This document shows, piece by piece, positions 54,568 through 64,000 of a stretch of DNA of 64,000 bases (positions are counted from its first letter, which is position 1; each line of letters opens with the position of its first letter). The notes beneath the pieces were generated by a model. It worked only from the letters and a program-made list of their open reading frames with translations, was not told the DNA's origin and did not search any database. The stretch is from Neurospora tetrasperma FGSC 2508 (lineage: Eukaryota > Ascomycota > Sordariomycetes > Sordariales > Sordariaceae), in the NCBI RefSeq assembly GCF_000213175.1, contig NW_009799103.1, positions 1,722,830 through 1,786,829 of the forward strand, read 5' to 3'. The position numbers and the translations under genes are program-made.

Positions 54568-56935
54568 GCAGGGCATCAAAGTGGCATTGTGTGCTCACAG
54601 AAAATTCCGAACACACCCGCTTGCGTCGGTCTTCTCATTTCTCTTTTTGGAATAAACTTGGACAGCACCATATCGTAAAAAAAAGGCAGCAGCAACAACC
54701 TGTCCTTCATCCCTCTCACGTCCGTCACATTCTGTCACTCTTATCACTGTCCCTCATTTGTTCAGCAACTCAACTCGACAAACAACTCATTTCTCTTCTC
54801 GGTTTTTGGGTACCATCTTTCACTTATCATCTTGTCTTGGGACAGAAACTCGGCAACAAGGATTGGCAGGCATGGATTCTCCAAACATAGACAAAGGCGG
54901 ACTCGCATAATCACCATCATCATCATACGCTTCTTCTTCTTCTAAGAAACGACTCATCACAGACACCTATACACACACACCATTTCCTTTAGTTGTCATC
55001 TCTTATCTCTCTCCCCAAAGAGCACACACGCACGCGCACACCAAGAATCATTTTTTTTATCGGTGTCGGCTATAGACACGGGCATTTTCTTGGATTTTCC
55101 TTTGTCATCATCATCATCATCATCATCATCACGGGACAAGCTCCCTTCCCTCTTTTCATTTGTCTTATTTCCCGTCATCGTTTTCTCATCATTTCTGCGT
55201 AGTGAAGGACTATTTGCTGTCTTATACCTTGTCGGTCTTTGAGTATCGGTCTTTGTCGAGTCGGGTTTGTAAGGACGGGTTAGAATGTGATGGATGCCAG
55301 GGGATGAGATGAGCAACGGTTTTCTTGCTTCCGTCTTGTTCTGTTCGGTTTGGTTCCAACGGCAACAACGCACGGATGAATGGGAGTTGGAGTGAGTTCT
55401 CTGCTGGAAATCAAAGAGAAGTCACGGCGGGTGTCCAAACAGTGGTTGCTTGAACGCAAGCGGGACGGGTCCGGTAATTTTGGTGGTTTCCCATGGGCAA
55501 GAGGGGAAGCATGGAGCAAGAAGGAGGACGCGAGCGGGCCGAGAGTGAAAATAGATGGACGGAATGGAGGAAGAAGGAAAAGAAGGGAGGAGGAAGGGGT
55601 TGACGGTCAGTGAAGTTGCTGCCTTTTTTTTTCTCTTTCTTTTTTGGTTGATCTTTATAGTCAGATATGAATACCCAATTGCGCATTTTTGCTGTTTGTT
55701 TGTTTGTTAGTTATCTCAGTCTTTTATAGAGTCTAGAGCAGAGCAGAGGAGAGAGTAACTTAGGTTAGGTACTTTATAACGTCGGTTAATGTGAAGAGTA
55801 AGCAACTACTTGGACATTTACGTGTACGTTCGTGAACATGATTCGTGGGATGATCCAGTAGTTTGTTCAACAAACCAACCACTAAAGAGTGGATTTTGTC
55901 TGCAAGCAGATTCATGCATCCTAGTTCACTGGTGTATTGCCGTTCCGGACACCAACTTCTTAATCGAAAGACATTGACCACGATCTTCTGTCGAAGCCAC
56001 CCTTATCGGAACATTGCATTCAAAGAAAAATCCCCATTGTTGAATTCTTAAACAGCCCCTTTTAGTCAAGTATGATGCTTTGGCTGGGTACTGGGGGCAA
56101 ATCTGATGATCAGGATCCTTTTACCGTTTCAAATGGACCCATGGATCGGTGATGTTGCCCAAGGAGGGATAAACACAGTGTAGTAGGTAATCATTTTTAT
56201 GAACTACCATGGCGGCGTGTTATGAACTTATAGTATGTATGTATGTAAGTTGTGTTGTTACAATGCCTCTAAAAAAAAATCAAATGTATACTGAAACGCC
56301 CGGATAAGCATAAGCCTCACTTCTCCCAAATGCTTTTTCCTTTAATATTGCCACAATATCGTACAGCAGCAAGCAACCCTCAACGGCTGGCCATGCGATA
56401 TCCGAACTGACTTGTGAAGACGCCAGCAGCACATCGTAGGCCATGCCAGCTCAAAGTTGAGGAGATGGTGTTGGTGGGATCCCCACTTTCTTGGTCTGCC
56501 TATGTGCTTCCGCTCTCCTCCTCCTCTCCCATCTCCCATCTCCATCTCTTGCTTTCCTTCCATTTGGGGTATCACACACCAGGGCGCAAACTGGTCTTGC
56601 CTCGTATTTTTGTTTCGAAACCAATCCTCTTCAATTGTTTCCCAGTAATTTCTTCCACGACGACAACTCTTCTAACATCCTCCCAACTCCCGCCTCCTCC
56701 AATGGTGTTGGCGTCACAGGGATATCAACATGGTTGTAGTAGTTCTTTGAGAGGAGGGAGGGGGAAGAGGCGTGGAAATTATGATCGGTCTTGATTGGAT
56801 CCCCACATTATATATAAGGTTGAGTCGTCGTTTGTCTTTTTCTTCTCTCGTCTTTCCTATTGTCCTTGTCCTCGTCGTTATCGTTGTTGTCGTCGTTGTC
56901 GTCGTCGGGACACAAGAGTCGTACACGCCCATCGC
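54568..56935. other. Intergenic region between convergent genes
   Basis: 2.4 kb of 3' region of cdc24 and mrp10. Contains a (TCA)n repeat at 55104-55131, pyrimidine-rich runs at 55623-55650 and (GTAT)n at 56232-56246. The frames seen are low-complexity; no gene is called. Confidence 0.5.
55104..55131. repeat. (TCA)n microsatellite
   Basis: About nine TCA units in non-coding DNA after cdc24. A shorter CAT run occurs at 54913-54925. Confidence 0.8.
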
Positions 56936-57346
56936 TTATTTCTTGGACTTGCCCTGAGTGAGTCTCTCCTGGAAGCGAGACAAGTGGTAGTTGATGGTGT
57001 TGTTGGGCTTGGGCGCAGGCTTGGGCGCGTCCATGCACGCGCGCAGGGCGTTCTCGACCGTGGCGCAACCGGCCGAGTTGTAACCGGCGGAAGCCCAGCA
57101 AGCTGTTTTGGTTTGGCGTAATTAGTTTGTTTTCTTTATTTTTTTTTCTCTCGTTTGCGCTTCGCTTTGCTTGATTGGCGGACTAGAAGTGCTACGGAAG
57201 AAAGGAAGAAAGAAGGAAGGAAGGAAGGCTTAATGCGTACCGAGAACCGAGGACATGACGGCGATGCAAGGGTTCTCCTCGGCCTTGTTGGCCTGGCGAA
57301 CGCGCAGCTGCTTCAGCGGCGGCAGACGGATGGGCTTGTTGGGCAT
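56936..57346 (-). CDS. mrp10: Mitochondrial small ribosomal subunit protein Mrp10/mS37
   Basis: Exons 57346-57241 and 57102-56936 join in phase 1 to 90 residues. The 138-nt intron has GTACGC donor and AAACAG acceptor, with a CTTCC-type pyrimidine tract. The start MPNKPIRLPPLKQLRVRQ is the standard Mrp10 N-terminus. Twin CX9C motifs are complete: C-IAVMSSVLA-C and C-ATVENALRA-C, joined by 'WASAGYNSAG'. The tail 'NNTINYHLSRFQERLTQGKS' also fits. Known role: a component of the mitochondrial small subunit, imported through the Mia40 route and kept folded by two disulfides. The first CX9C motif is split by the intron, so a single-frame search misses the gene. It is head to head with the large AT-hook protein gene. 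Confidence 0.93.
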
Positions 57347-58266
57347 TTTGACAGCGTTGTGTTGTCGGTTTCTGTCGGAGAAGAACGGAGAAGACGGGGG
57401 GAAGGGGGAGGGGTGGACCGGGAGACAATCGGGATCGCGGTCGGAGGTGTCCGTTACGGTGCTCGAATAAAACCGGGGGGATTTCCACTTCCGTGTTCCG
57501 GACCTGTCTGGAGCTCTCTCACTGCGATCAGACGGGTGCCGTGTGCGCCGGCCGGCTTTCCGTTCGCTGCGCAGGGTCCTCGCTGGGGAATGAAAGATTT
57601 CGGGATCACGTGAAGATAACGCGGGTGCAGTGACAGAGCCCGGCATCAGGTAGGCAGGCATCGCAAGTCGAGGTACGTACCTCAATTTTGGGCTTTCTCC
57701 GTCGCGGCACAGGCGTCAGGCCGCGTGGGGTAGAAAGCAGGTGGAGCGTGGCTTCTTGGCATAGCGATAGTAGCTCCAGATTTGGTGCAAGATGATTGGC
57801 GGATTGCTCGGCATGTAAACAGAAACAGACTTTGGAGGGTTTGTCACTCAACAAGTCACACCTTCCCGTGTCTTCGCGATTTGTTGCTTTGAAGGTTACC
57901 CCCCGGCGGCCTTCCACTCTCTGCAAAAAACACATGCGACACCTTCTTCTTTCCCACGTCCTTTTCGGTACTCACGACGATTCATGACGGATACCCATTG
58001 CATTGTTGGCAAAGCATAACTTTCGGCGCGTATTTGCTTGCTGTTTCCGCAAAACAGTTTTTTCTTCTTCTTTTTTTTTCCTTTTTGTTCTTTTTTCTCT
58101 CTACCAAAGCGACCTTTGTTTACATCGGGACTCATCGCAGCCACTGCCGTCTCCTATCCAAGCAACGCGACAACGAACCACGGTTATCCTGCATACCTAG
58201 CTAAACACAATACACTACACACTATACACCATCACATAAGTACCTAACACACAGAGACGTCGCTGC
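57347..58266. promoter_or_regulatory. Bidirectional promoter region of mrp10 and the AT-hook protein
   Basis: 920 nt between the two start codons. It includes a pyrimidine tract (58065-58100, TTCTTCTTCTTTTTTTTTCC) about 170-200 nt before the plus-strand ATG. No TATA box is obvious on either side. No gene seen. Confidence 0.45.
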
Positions 58267-61200
58267 ATGACGGGGACACCAATTGCGACAATGGTGGACT
58301 TTACGGGCGGCGCCTTGAACGCTGCCATTCTCCATGAGACTCCTATCTTCACATTTTCCAAAGAGTATGTCTGCCTCTTCTGTCCTGTCGCCGCCTACCG
58401 TACGAGACTTATTTTACCTTTCGCATGGAGATGATGACTTACCGCGCATCTGTGTCTTATTGCAGGCGACCATTTCTCGCAGCCGACTTTCTAGCACCTC
58501 CGCATATCGCCTCTCCCAAAGCATGGGAGCGCGTCCCCGTTATTGCTCTCCGCCGCTGCGGCCCGCGCCAGATCTGGAAGCGCGTTGGTGGTTTGCTTGT
58601 TCCTCCACCCGTCGACCCCGCCTTCGTAGAGCTTGACAGTCGAGGCCGAGGACAGCGAAAACGCGCGCGCAGCGAACGATACGTACCGACCTTTGCCAAC
58701 TACAATGTCGACGAGAGATACTATGCCGTCCACAACGGAACCCCTGACCTGGCCGAGGCAAGAGCCTACCTCTCGGCAGCAGCAAGCTATCTGGCCAGGG
58801 AAGCACCCGATCCTCTCCTCGTTGCAAAGATCCTAGCTCGACGCGCTACCTATCCCGATGACCGCCTCAACTACGTCCCCAGAAAGCGACACAATTCGCG
58901 CTGGCCCCTCCAGCGACCGACGAAACCTACACGCATGCTGGCGGAAATGCAGCCGTACATGGAGCTCAACGTGCCAGCCGAACCCGAGACGGTCGAACCA
59001 GCGCATCAGATCCAGGGCAAGCAATTGATGAGACGATCGACACGTCGTGCTAGCAGCCGCCTGTCACTCATCCCATCGGAGGAATCGCCCAGCAAGATGG
59101 ACTTTTCACCTATCAAACCGCCACAGTCCCGCATCCTATCGCCAGTCAAGCGGTCACCCACAAAGCTATCGTCCCCGAGAAAGGTCGCCGAGTCGCCACT
59201 ACGAAAGTTTAGGGTCAGTGCCACTCCTACAAAAGTTATCCTCAAACCGTCGAGGTCCAGCCTGTCGGCACAAACCCCTCTCAAATCCACCCCTCTCAAG
59301 TCTACGCCCATCCGACCAGCAAGCGTTTCCGAATCAGACAGCGAAGTCACACCTGCGCATCTTCTTCACCTGTCGCCTTTACTCTTCGACCAGCCTATCC
59401 CGGAGACCCCGTCAGTTCCAGAGCATGAGAACAGGAGACGCATTTCGCTGCTTTCGGCAAGGAGAAGCGAGCATCGCCCCAGCTTCATTACTAGGCTTCT
59501 CAAAGAGTTTGAGCGCGATGCCCCAGAACGACGCCACAGCTTCAGCTTGGCAGTACAAGCTGTTGCGGATGCCACCATGACCAGTCGCCGAAAGTCGGTG
59601 GATCCATCTTGCATTGGCTCCGAAGACCAAGCTGCGCGAGAGAACATGGAGGACGCCCAAGAGCAAACTGCTGAGCAAGAACCGGCGCCACATGCGCCTT
59701 CGCGGACATTGGAGGTTGACGTTGGGACGAACCTGGATATCTTCGGTCATCGGAGGAAGGATGTCCGACCGTGGGTACAGACCCCAACCCCAACTCGAAG
59801 TGCGCAAATCCCTGTCGAGGAACCCACCGTTGCGTCGCCTTCAGAGGCTGATGACGGTGTTTCTATGCCCGTTGAGCCGGTTGGATCTGCGCCCGCAACT
59901 CCTTCAATGGCGGCCGTCGATATCGCCGGGGACGTGACAAACAACGAGAACGATGCAAACTTGCCCCTTGCACAGGCATCCAGGGACCCTAGCCCTGAGC
60001 CTATTTCTCCCGACCAACAACCCGAGAGGAAAGAGTCCCCCGCGCCGCTCGTTGTTGAGGAACCAACCAACACAGAAACTGAGCCCAATGATGGCTTTGA
60101 ACCCTTACATCCTGAAGGATTATCGACCATTCTTGAGGAGGAAGATTCTATCCTAGAGATATTTACTCCTGTCAAACATCACAACCTGCCCACCAGATCG
60201 TCGCCAATGAAGCCTTCAAGCCCAACGCCTCTTGGTCAGGTAAATCTTGGAACGTCTTGTGTTGGTGCATCCTCTCCCGTTGTCATGCACCAGGAGGGCA
60301 CTCCTGTACTACATGAGCTTCCCAGTGAGGCGCCTTCCAGCCCGACACCTCTCCGGAGGGCAACGCCTGAGAAGTTCGGTTTTGGCGCGCAGCCGTCTGC
60401 TACTTCTCATAGGCGCTACTCTGCGGCGCATGAACTACTCATCGAGGCGCCGTCCGCACCAGCCGCTGAGAAATCTGCTTTCGGAGCGTCATCTCCTGCT
60501 GCCTCCCAGCAGGAAATTGTGTCCACTAAAGAAAAGCCTGAAGAGACGCCTTCGGAAATTGAGGCGGCCTGTGAAACCATCACAGGAAGTGATGGCGACG
60601 ACGCCTCGCATGCTATCGTTGCCGATCATGATGACAAGGTTTCCGATGAAGTCCCCCAGAACATGACAATTAGCCCGGCACATATTCCTCGGGCAACGCT
60701 CGGAGCACTTGAGATGAACGCCTCGCCTGTTATCTTCTCTCACAACGAAAGCCCCACCCAAGAACAAACTGTTGAGGAAAAGACCTCTAGTCCAATGTCT
60801 CGCCAACCGTCGCCCGAAATCACGGATATCAGTGTCCCCTGTTCTGCAATCAGTGCCGATGGCAACGTCAACCACCTCTCTGCAAATGCAGTTGCCCCTT
60901 TGGGTTCCATCCAGCAGACAATACCTTTACCGTCGGCTGCTGACCAAGATACCATTACTGTTGAGGCTGAATCTCCCTGTCCAGCCACAACCGTGACCTC
61001 GGATACTGAGACACCGGCTTCCCCCGTTCCTGACGTAGAAAACAGCATTCCGGAAACAACAGCTAAAGATGCATCCTCCATCCGGTCTGAACCCTCTGCG
61101 GAGTTTGTGAATACTGAGGAGCACAATAGGCAGCCAGCGACACACGAAAGTCCGATAAAAGAAGAGAATGATGATGTTACTCGCCCAATTGAGCCCAACA

Positions 61201-63338
61201 GCCCCTGTCGTACTGTTCAGGATGAGGATGGTAGGCTGCCAAGTCCCAAAGCGGTGTTGGGTCACGAGGAGCAATCCTCACCCAACGGTGAAACCGTCTC
61301 CGAGGATGGCCTTACATTGCCTGAGAACCACGTTGCTGCGACGGAAGATGTCATAGCTGTGTCTCATTCGTCGCCCCGGAGCGGTGGTGTGAGAGACAAT
61401 GGAGAGATTGATTCGTCAGCCTCCTTTGTCGACTCCTTTGTTCACGCGGACAAGGATGCCAACGAGCTTACGGTTCCGCCTGCTGAGGATAAAGAGGATG
61501 AGACCTCCGATACATCATCGGTCATGGAACACGATGAATCTGCTGACCGTTCAATGTCTGCCGAACCACCTACCATTGACGAAGTATCAACCCCTAGCGC
61601 AGATGCGCCTAAGGATTCCATCTCCTCCCAGATCCGTGACACAACTCCCGAGGAGGAGAGCGATCCCAGTGAAGCTGAGGCTACTGAGTCAGAAGACGTT
61701 AGCAATACCCCGGAAGATTCCTCGGAAGGCTCGACATCGTCTCCTGACGGCTCCGACGACGCAAACAGCGGAGACGAAATCGAGGTTGTGGAACAAGTTG
61801 AGGCGGAGGACTCGATGACGAGCGATGAGGATGACGTGTCTTTGATCGCTGAGCAGCCCCTCCGTGTCGAAAACGATACTCTATCTTTGCGATCTCTGCA
61901 CGAAGAATCCGAGACGGATATGATCCGGAAGTTTATCAGCAAAGTCGCCGCCGATAAGAGTGCCAAAGCAGCCGCTGCAGCTGAACTCGAAAATAGAAGC
62001 CCACCCAAGGGCAATCCTGGCTCCCCTACTGAGGACTCTGAAACTCCTCCCAAGAGGACGCCCCTTAGTGAGAAGAGCCCTAACAGCCCGAGTCCAGCTA
62101 AAAAGCGTAAGCTTGACGAGCTGGGCAATGAACCCAGCGAGGAGGAGTGCCCCAAGACGGCCGGAGAGAGTCCTGTCACCCGGACGGTGAAGCGTCGGAA
62201 GGCGTTGGTTGAGAGCTCCCCACCTCCTGCTGAGGGTGACGATTCGGAAGGTGCTCCTCGCCGGTCTTCGCGCCAACGCAAGACCCTTATCAACCTCAAA
62301 TCGGCGCCATCCGCCAACTCGATCGCTAAATCCACCATTCCAGTGCGCATGCCCGGGATGGAGATGATGGATACGGTCAGAGCGCGTAGCGACCAGAAGG
62401 ATCTGGCTACCGTCACGAGATACAATACTCGGAAAAACAAGGGCAGCGCTTTGTTCCCACAGATTGTGCTCAAGAAGATGGAAAAGATGAAGAAGCAAGG
62501 GAAAGAATACGTGTATAGCTCTAGTTCCGCTGACAACGACAAAGCGACAGAGACTGAGAAGAAAAAGAAGAACAAGGGGGTTCGGTGGGCGGAAACTCTG
62601 GCTAGGTTCCAGGATGATGAAGCATCACCGCCTGTTAACTCCAAAACTCGGGCTCTTTCCAGCTCTCTCCTTGCCGATGTCCTCAAGGCAGATGCCGCCC
62701 TTGACGACGATATCGATGAGCTTGCTGATGAGCCAGTAGTGAGCTCTAAGAAGGTTACTACCCCCAGGGTGCTCAAATCAAAGAGCCAGGTCAAGAGTCG
62801 GACCGATTCGGCTTCGGAGGCCACCTCTAAACCCTCCATCCCCAAGCCTAGGAAGGTCGCGACTCCGACGGCGACGACACCATCAACTAGGCGGACTGCT
62901 GGCGCTCCGCCCATCCCCGCTCCCGCCCCTACCCCGACAACGAAAGTACAACCGGCACCGGCACCAAAACCCACCACCTCGTTGTCCAAGGTCGCTGCCC
63001 CACCCAAGCGCGCCACCCGCTCCGGCAAATCACTTGTCCCGACGCCTATCAAGGTGACGGCCACCACGAAGCCGAAGACTTCGGTTCCCGCCGCCCCACC
63101 TCCGCCGCCCCCTGCCCTCCATCGTGGTCCTGGCAGGCCGAGGCTATCCCCGGCGACATCAACCACGTCGACAACCTCCACCCCTCACAAAGTCATCAAG
63201 ACCAGGGCTGAACCTGCTGCAACCAGCAAGACAGTTGTCACTGCTGCTGCTAGACGGGCGAGCAGGGTTGCTGCGGGGCTGGGGATGAGTGTTAATGGGA
63301 CGCCGGCGCCCAAGAGGAGGGGCAGGAGTGCTTCATGA
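58267..63338 (+). CDS. Large disordered nuclear protein with AT-hook, unknown function
   Basis: Exons 58267-58364 and 58466-63338 join (phase 2) to 1656 residues. The 101-nt intron has GTATGT donor and TTGCAG acceptor. The N-terminal 200 residues look structured (MTGTPIATMVDFTGGALNAA, 'RYVPTFANYNVDERYYAVHN') and are probably the conserved part. Residues 220-1280 are Ser/Pro/Glu/Thr-rich with many S/T-P sites ('SPIKPP', 'SPVKRSPTKLSSP', 'TPLKSTPLKSTP'), consistent with CDK regulation. The last 380 residues are basic: 'RRSSRQRKTLINL', 'RYNTRKNKGSALFP', 'NKGVRWAETLARF', and an AT-hook core 'RGPGRPRLSP' near 1585. An AT-hook plus dense CDK-type sites suggests a chromatin or chromosome-structure role. 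This is inference; no known family was recognised. Confidence 0.75.
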
Positions 63339-64000
63339 CTTGAATGGGCGAGCGGGCTGTATTTGTTTCCATGTTTCAGCATGGGTTTGAAAGAGTCTTG
63401 ATCAGGAAGTGTATGTTTATTGAGTTTTAAGGCGATTGCGTGGGTTCTGTGCGAGGGAAGGAGCTCTTTGAATATACGAATGAGAGTAAAGAGAGCAAAT
63501 CTTTCATTGGCCGTGTTGTAAAAAGTAGGTTGAGCTGGGTTAAGCTGGCCTGCAATTATTTGCTTTTTATACAAAGTAGGAAAGAGTCACAGCATAGCAT
63601 GGCGTGGCGTGTTATGATATGGGATATGGTATTGGGGTATGATGGACACTGCATGGATAGATACCACTGCTGGAGGGCTTGGAGTACGCTTATGAAATGA
63701 AGCGATGAATTATATCGAACGTGTTCTTGAGCTTGACTGTTTCGTTATCGTTGCATCATCGGTGCTGAAAAGTAGAGTGGTTACTTACTGTCTGTTCAAT
63801 ATTCGTAATGTATCTGGCAATGTTGCGGTGTACCTACCGATACAGGGTTTGAGCGAGTATTTAATCAAATTAAGGAGATATCATCAATATAATTAGCCGT
63901 AAGGAGAGCGAAAGTCTGATTTTGACTGCATCATTAACCAAACAAAGGAGCAAAAAGGTGGATGAAACAGTCTGTATGTGGGAAAGAAAAGAAAAAAGAA
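63339..64000. other. 3' region at the window end
   Basis: 662 nt after the AT-hook protein. Only short frames are present; no gene was seen. Confidence 0.5.

Noticed and set aside
61442-63181. A 579-codon open frame on the minus strand
   Set aside because: It lies wholly antisense to the large AT-hook protein. It is Ser/Val/Leu-rich with no domain, as expected from the reverse of Glu/Asp/Ser/Pro-rich coding sequence.
1-64000. Dispersed 5S rRNA, transposon, terminal repeat or CRISPR-like arrays
   Set aside because: I scanned for 5S-like sequence, long direct or inverted repeats, transposase-type frames and spaced repeats, and found none. The repeats present are simple microsatellites.

Overview
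The window is nuclear DNA of a filamentous ascomycete, most likely a Sordariomycete close to Neurospora/Sordaria. This rests on short phase-varied GT-AG introns of about 54-160 nt with CTRAC-type branch sites, intron-containing fungal genes (Clr5, 2EXR, Zn2Cys6, Vps51, Atg28, mitofissin, Mrp10, Cdc24), long gene spacing (about 21 protein genes in 64 kb), and a tRNA-Tyr with a short intron. The genus is inference; no species-specific marker was proven. There are no prokaryotic, viral or transposon features.

Layout. 0-2.7 kb: the 3' part of an LCCL-domain membrane protein (+), convergent with vps51 (-). 2.7-6.5 kb: no intact gene, but decayed coding sequence including a broken short-chain dehydrogenase. 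6.5-9.2 kb: a calycin-like small protein and a secreted protein (both +). 9.7-18.1 kb: four minus-strand genes (a membrane-anchored beta-trefoil-like protein, an MDR reductase with a GC-AG first intron, an Asn/Gly-rich secreted surface protein, a 2EXR protein). 20.7-22.7 kb: an MFS transporter (+), convergent with a four-exon mitofissin (Atg44/DUF1748) gene (-), which is divergent from pyruvate kinase (+, 26.1-28.0 kb). 28.4-37.5 kb: an unknown 448-residue protein (-), an Atg28-like autophagy protein (+), a Clr5-domain protein (+) and tRNA-Lys(CUU). 37.7-42.6 kb: a possible frameshifted relic, a ketopantoate reductase (+), a kinase N-lobe-only protein (-), intron-containing tRNA-Tyr(GUA) (-) and a small mitochondrial membrane protein (+). 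44.6-48.2 kb: a Zn2Cys6 regulator (+). 51.3-54.6 kb: cdc24 (+) with a long upstream leader. 56.9-63.3 kb: mrp10/mS37 (-) head to head with a 1656-residue disordered, AT-hook nuclear protein (+).

The genes are mostly independent housekeeping or lineage-specific loci, not an operon or a metabolite cluster. Themes that recur are mitochondria and autophagy (mitofissin, Atg28, Mrp10, the small mitochondrial protein), traffic and polarity (Vps51, Cdc24), and central metabolism (pyruvate kinase, ketopantoate reductase). I do not see a clear undescribed multi-gene system. The best leads are the mitofissin gene with a stop-free 213-nt first intron, the N-lobe-only kinase-like protein, the frame-preserving intron inside the Cdc24 PH region, the decayed block at 3.8-5.8 kb, and the uncharacterised AT-hook protein.

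All exon boundaries were worked out by hand from splice consensus and reading-frame phase; none was tested with transcript data.
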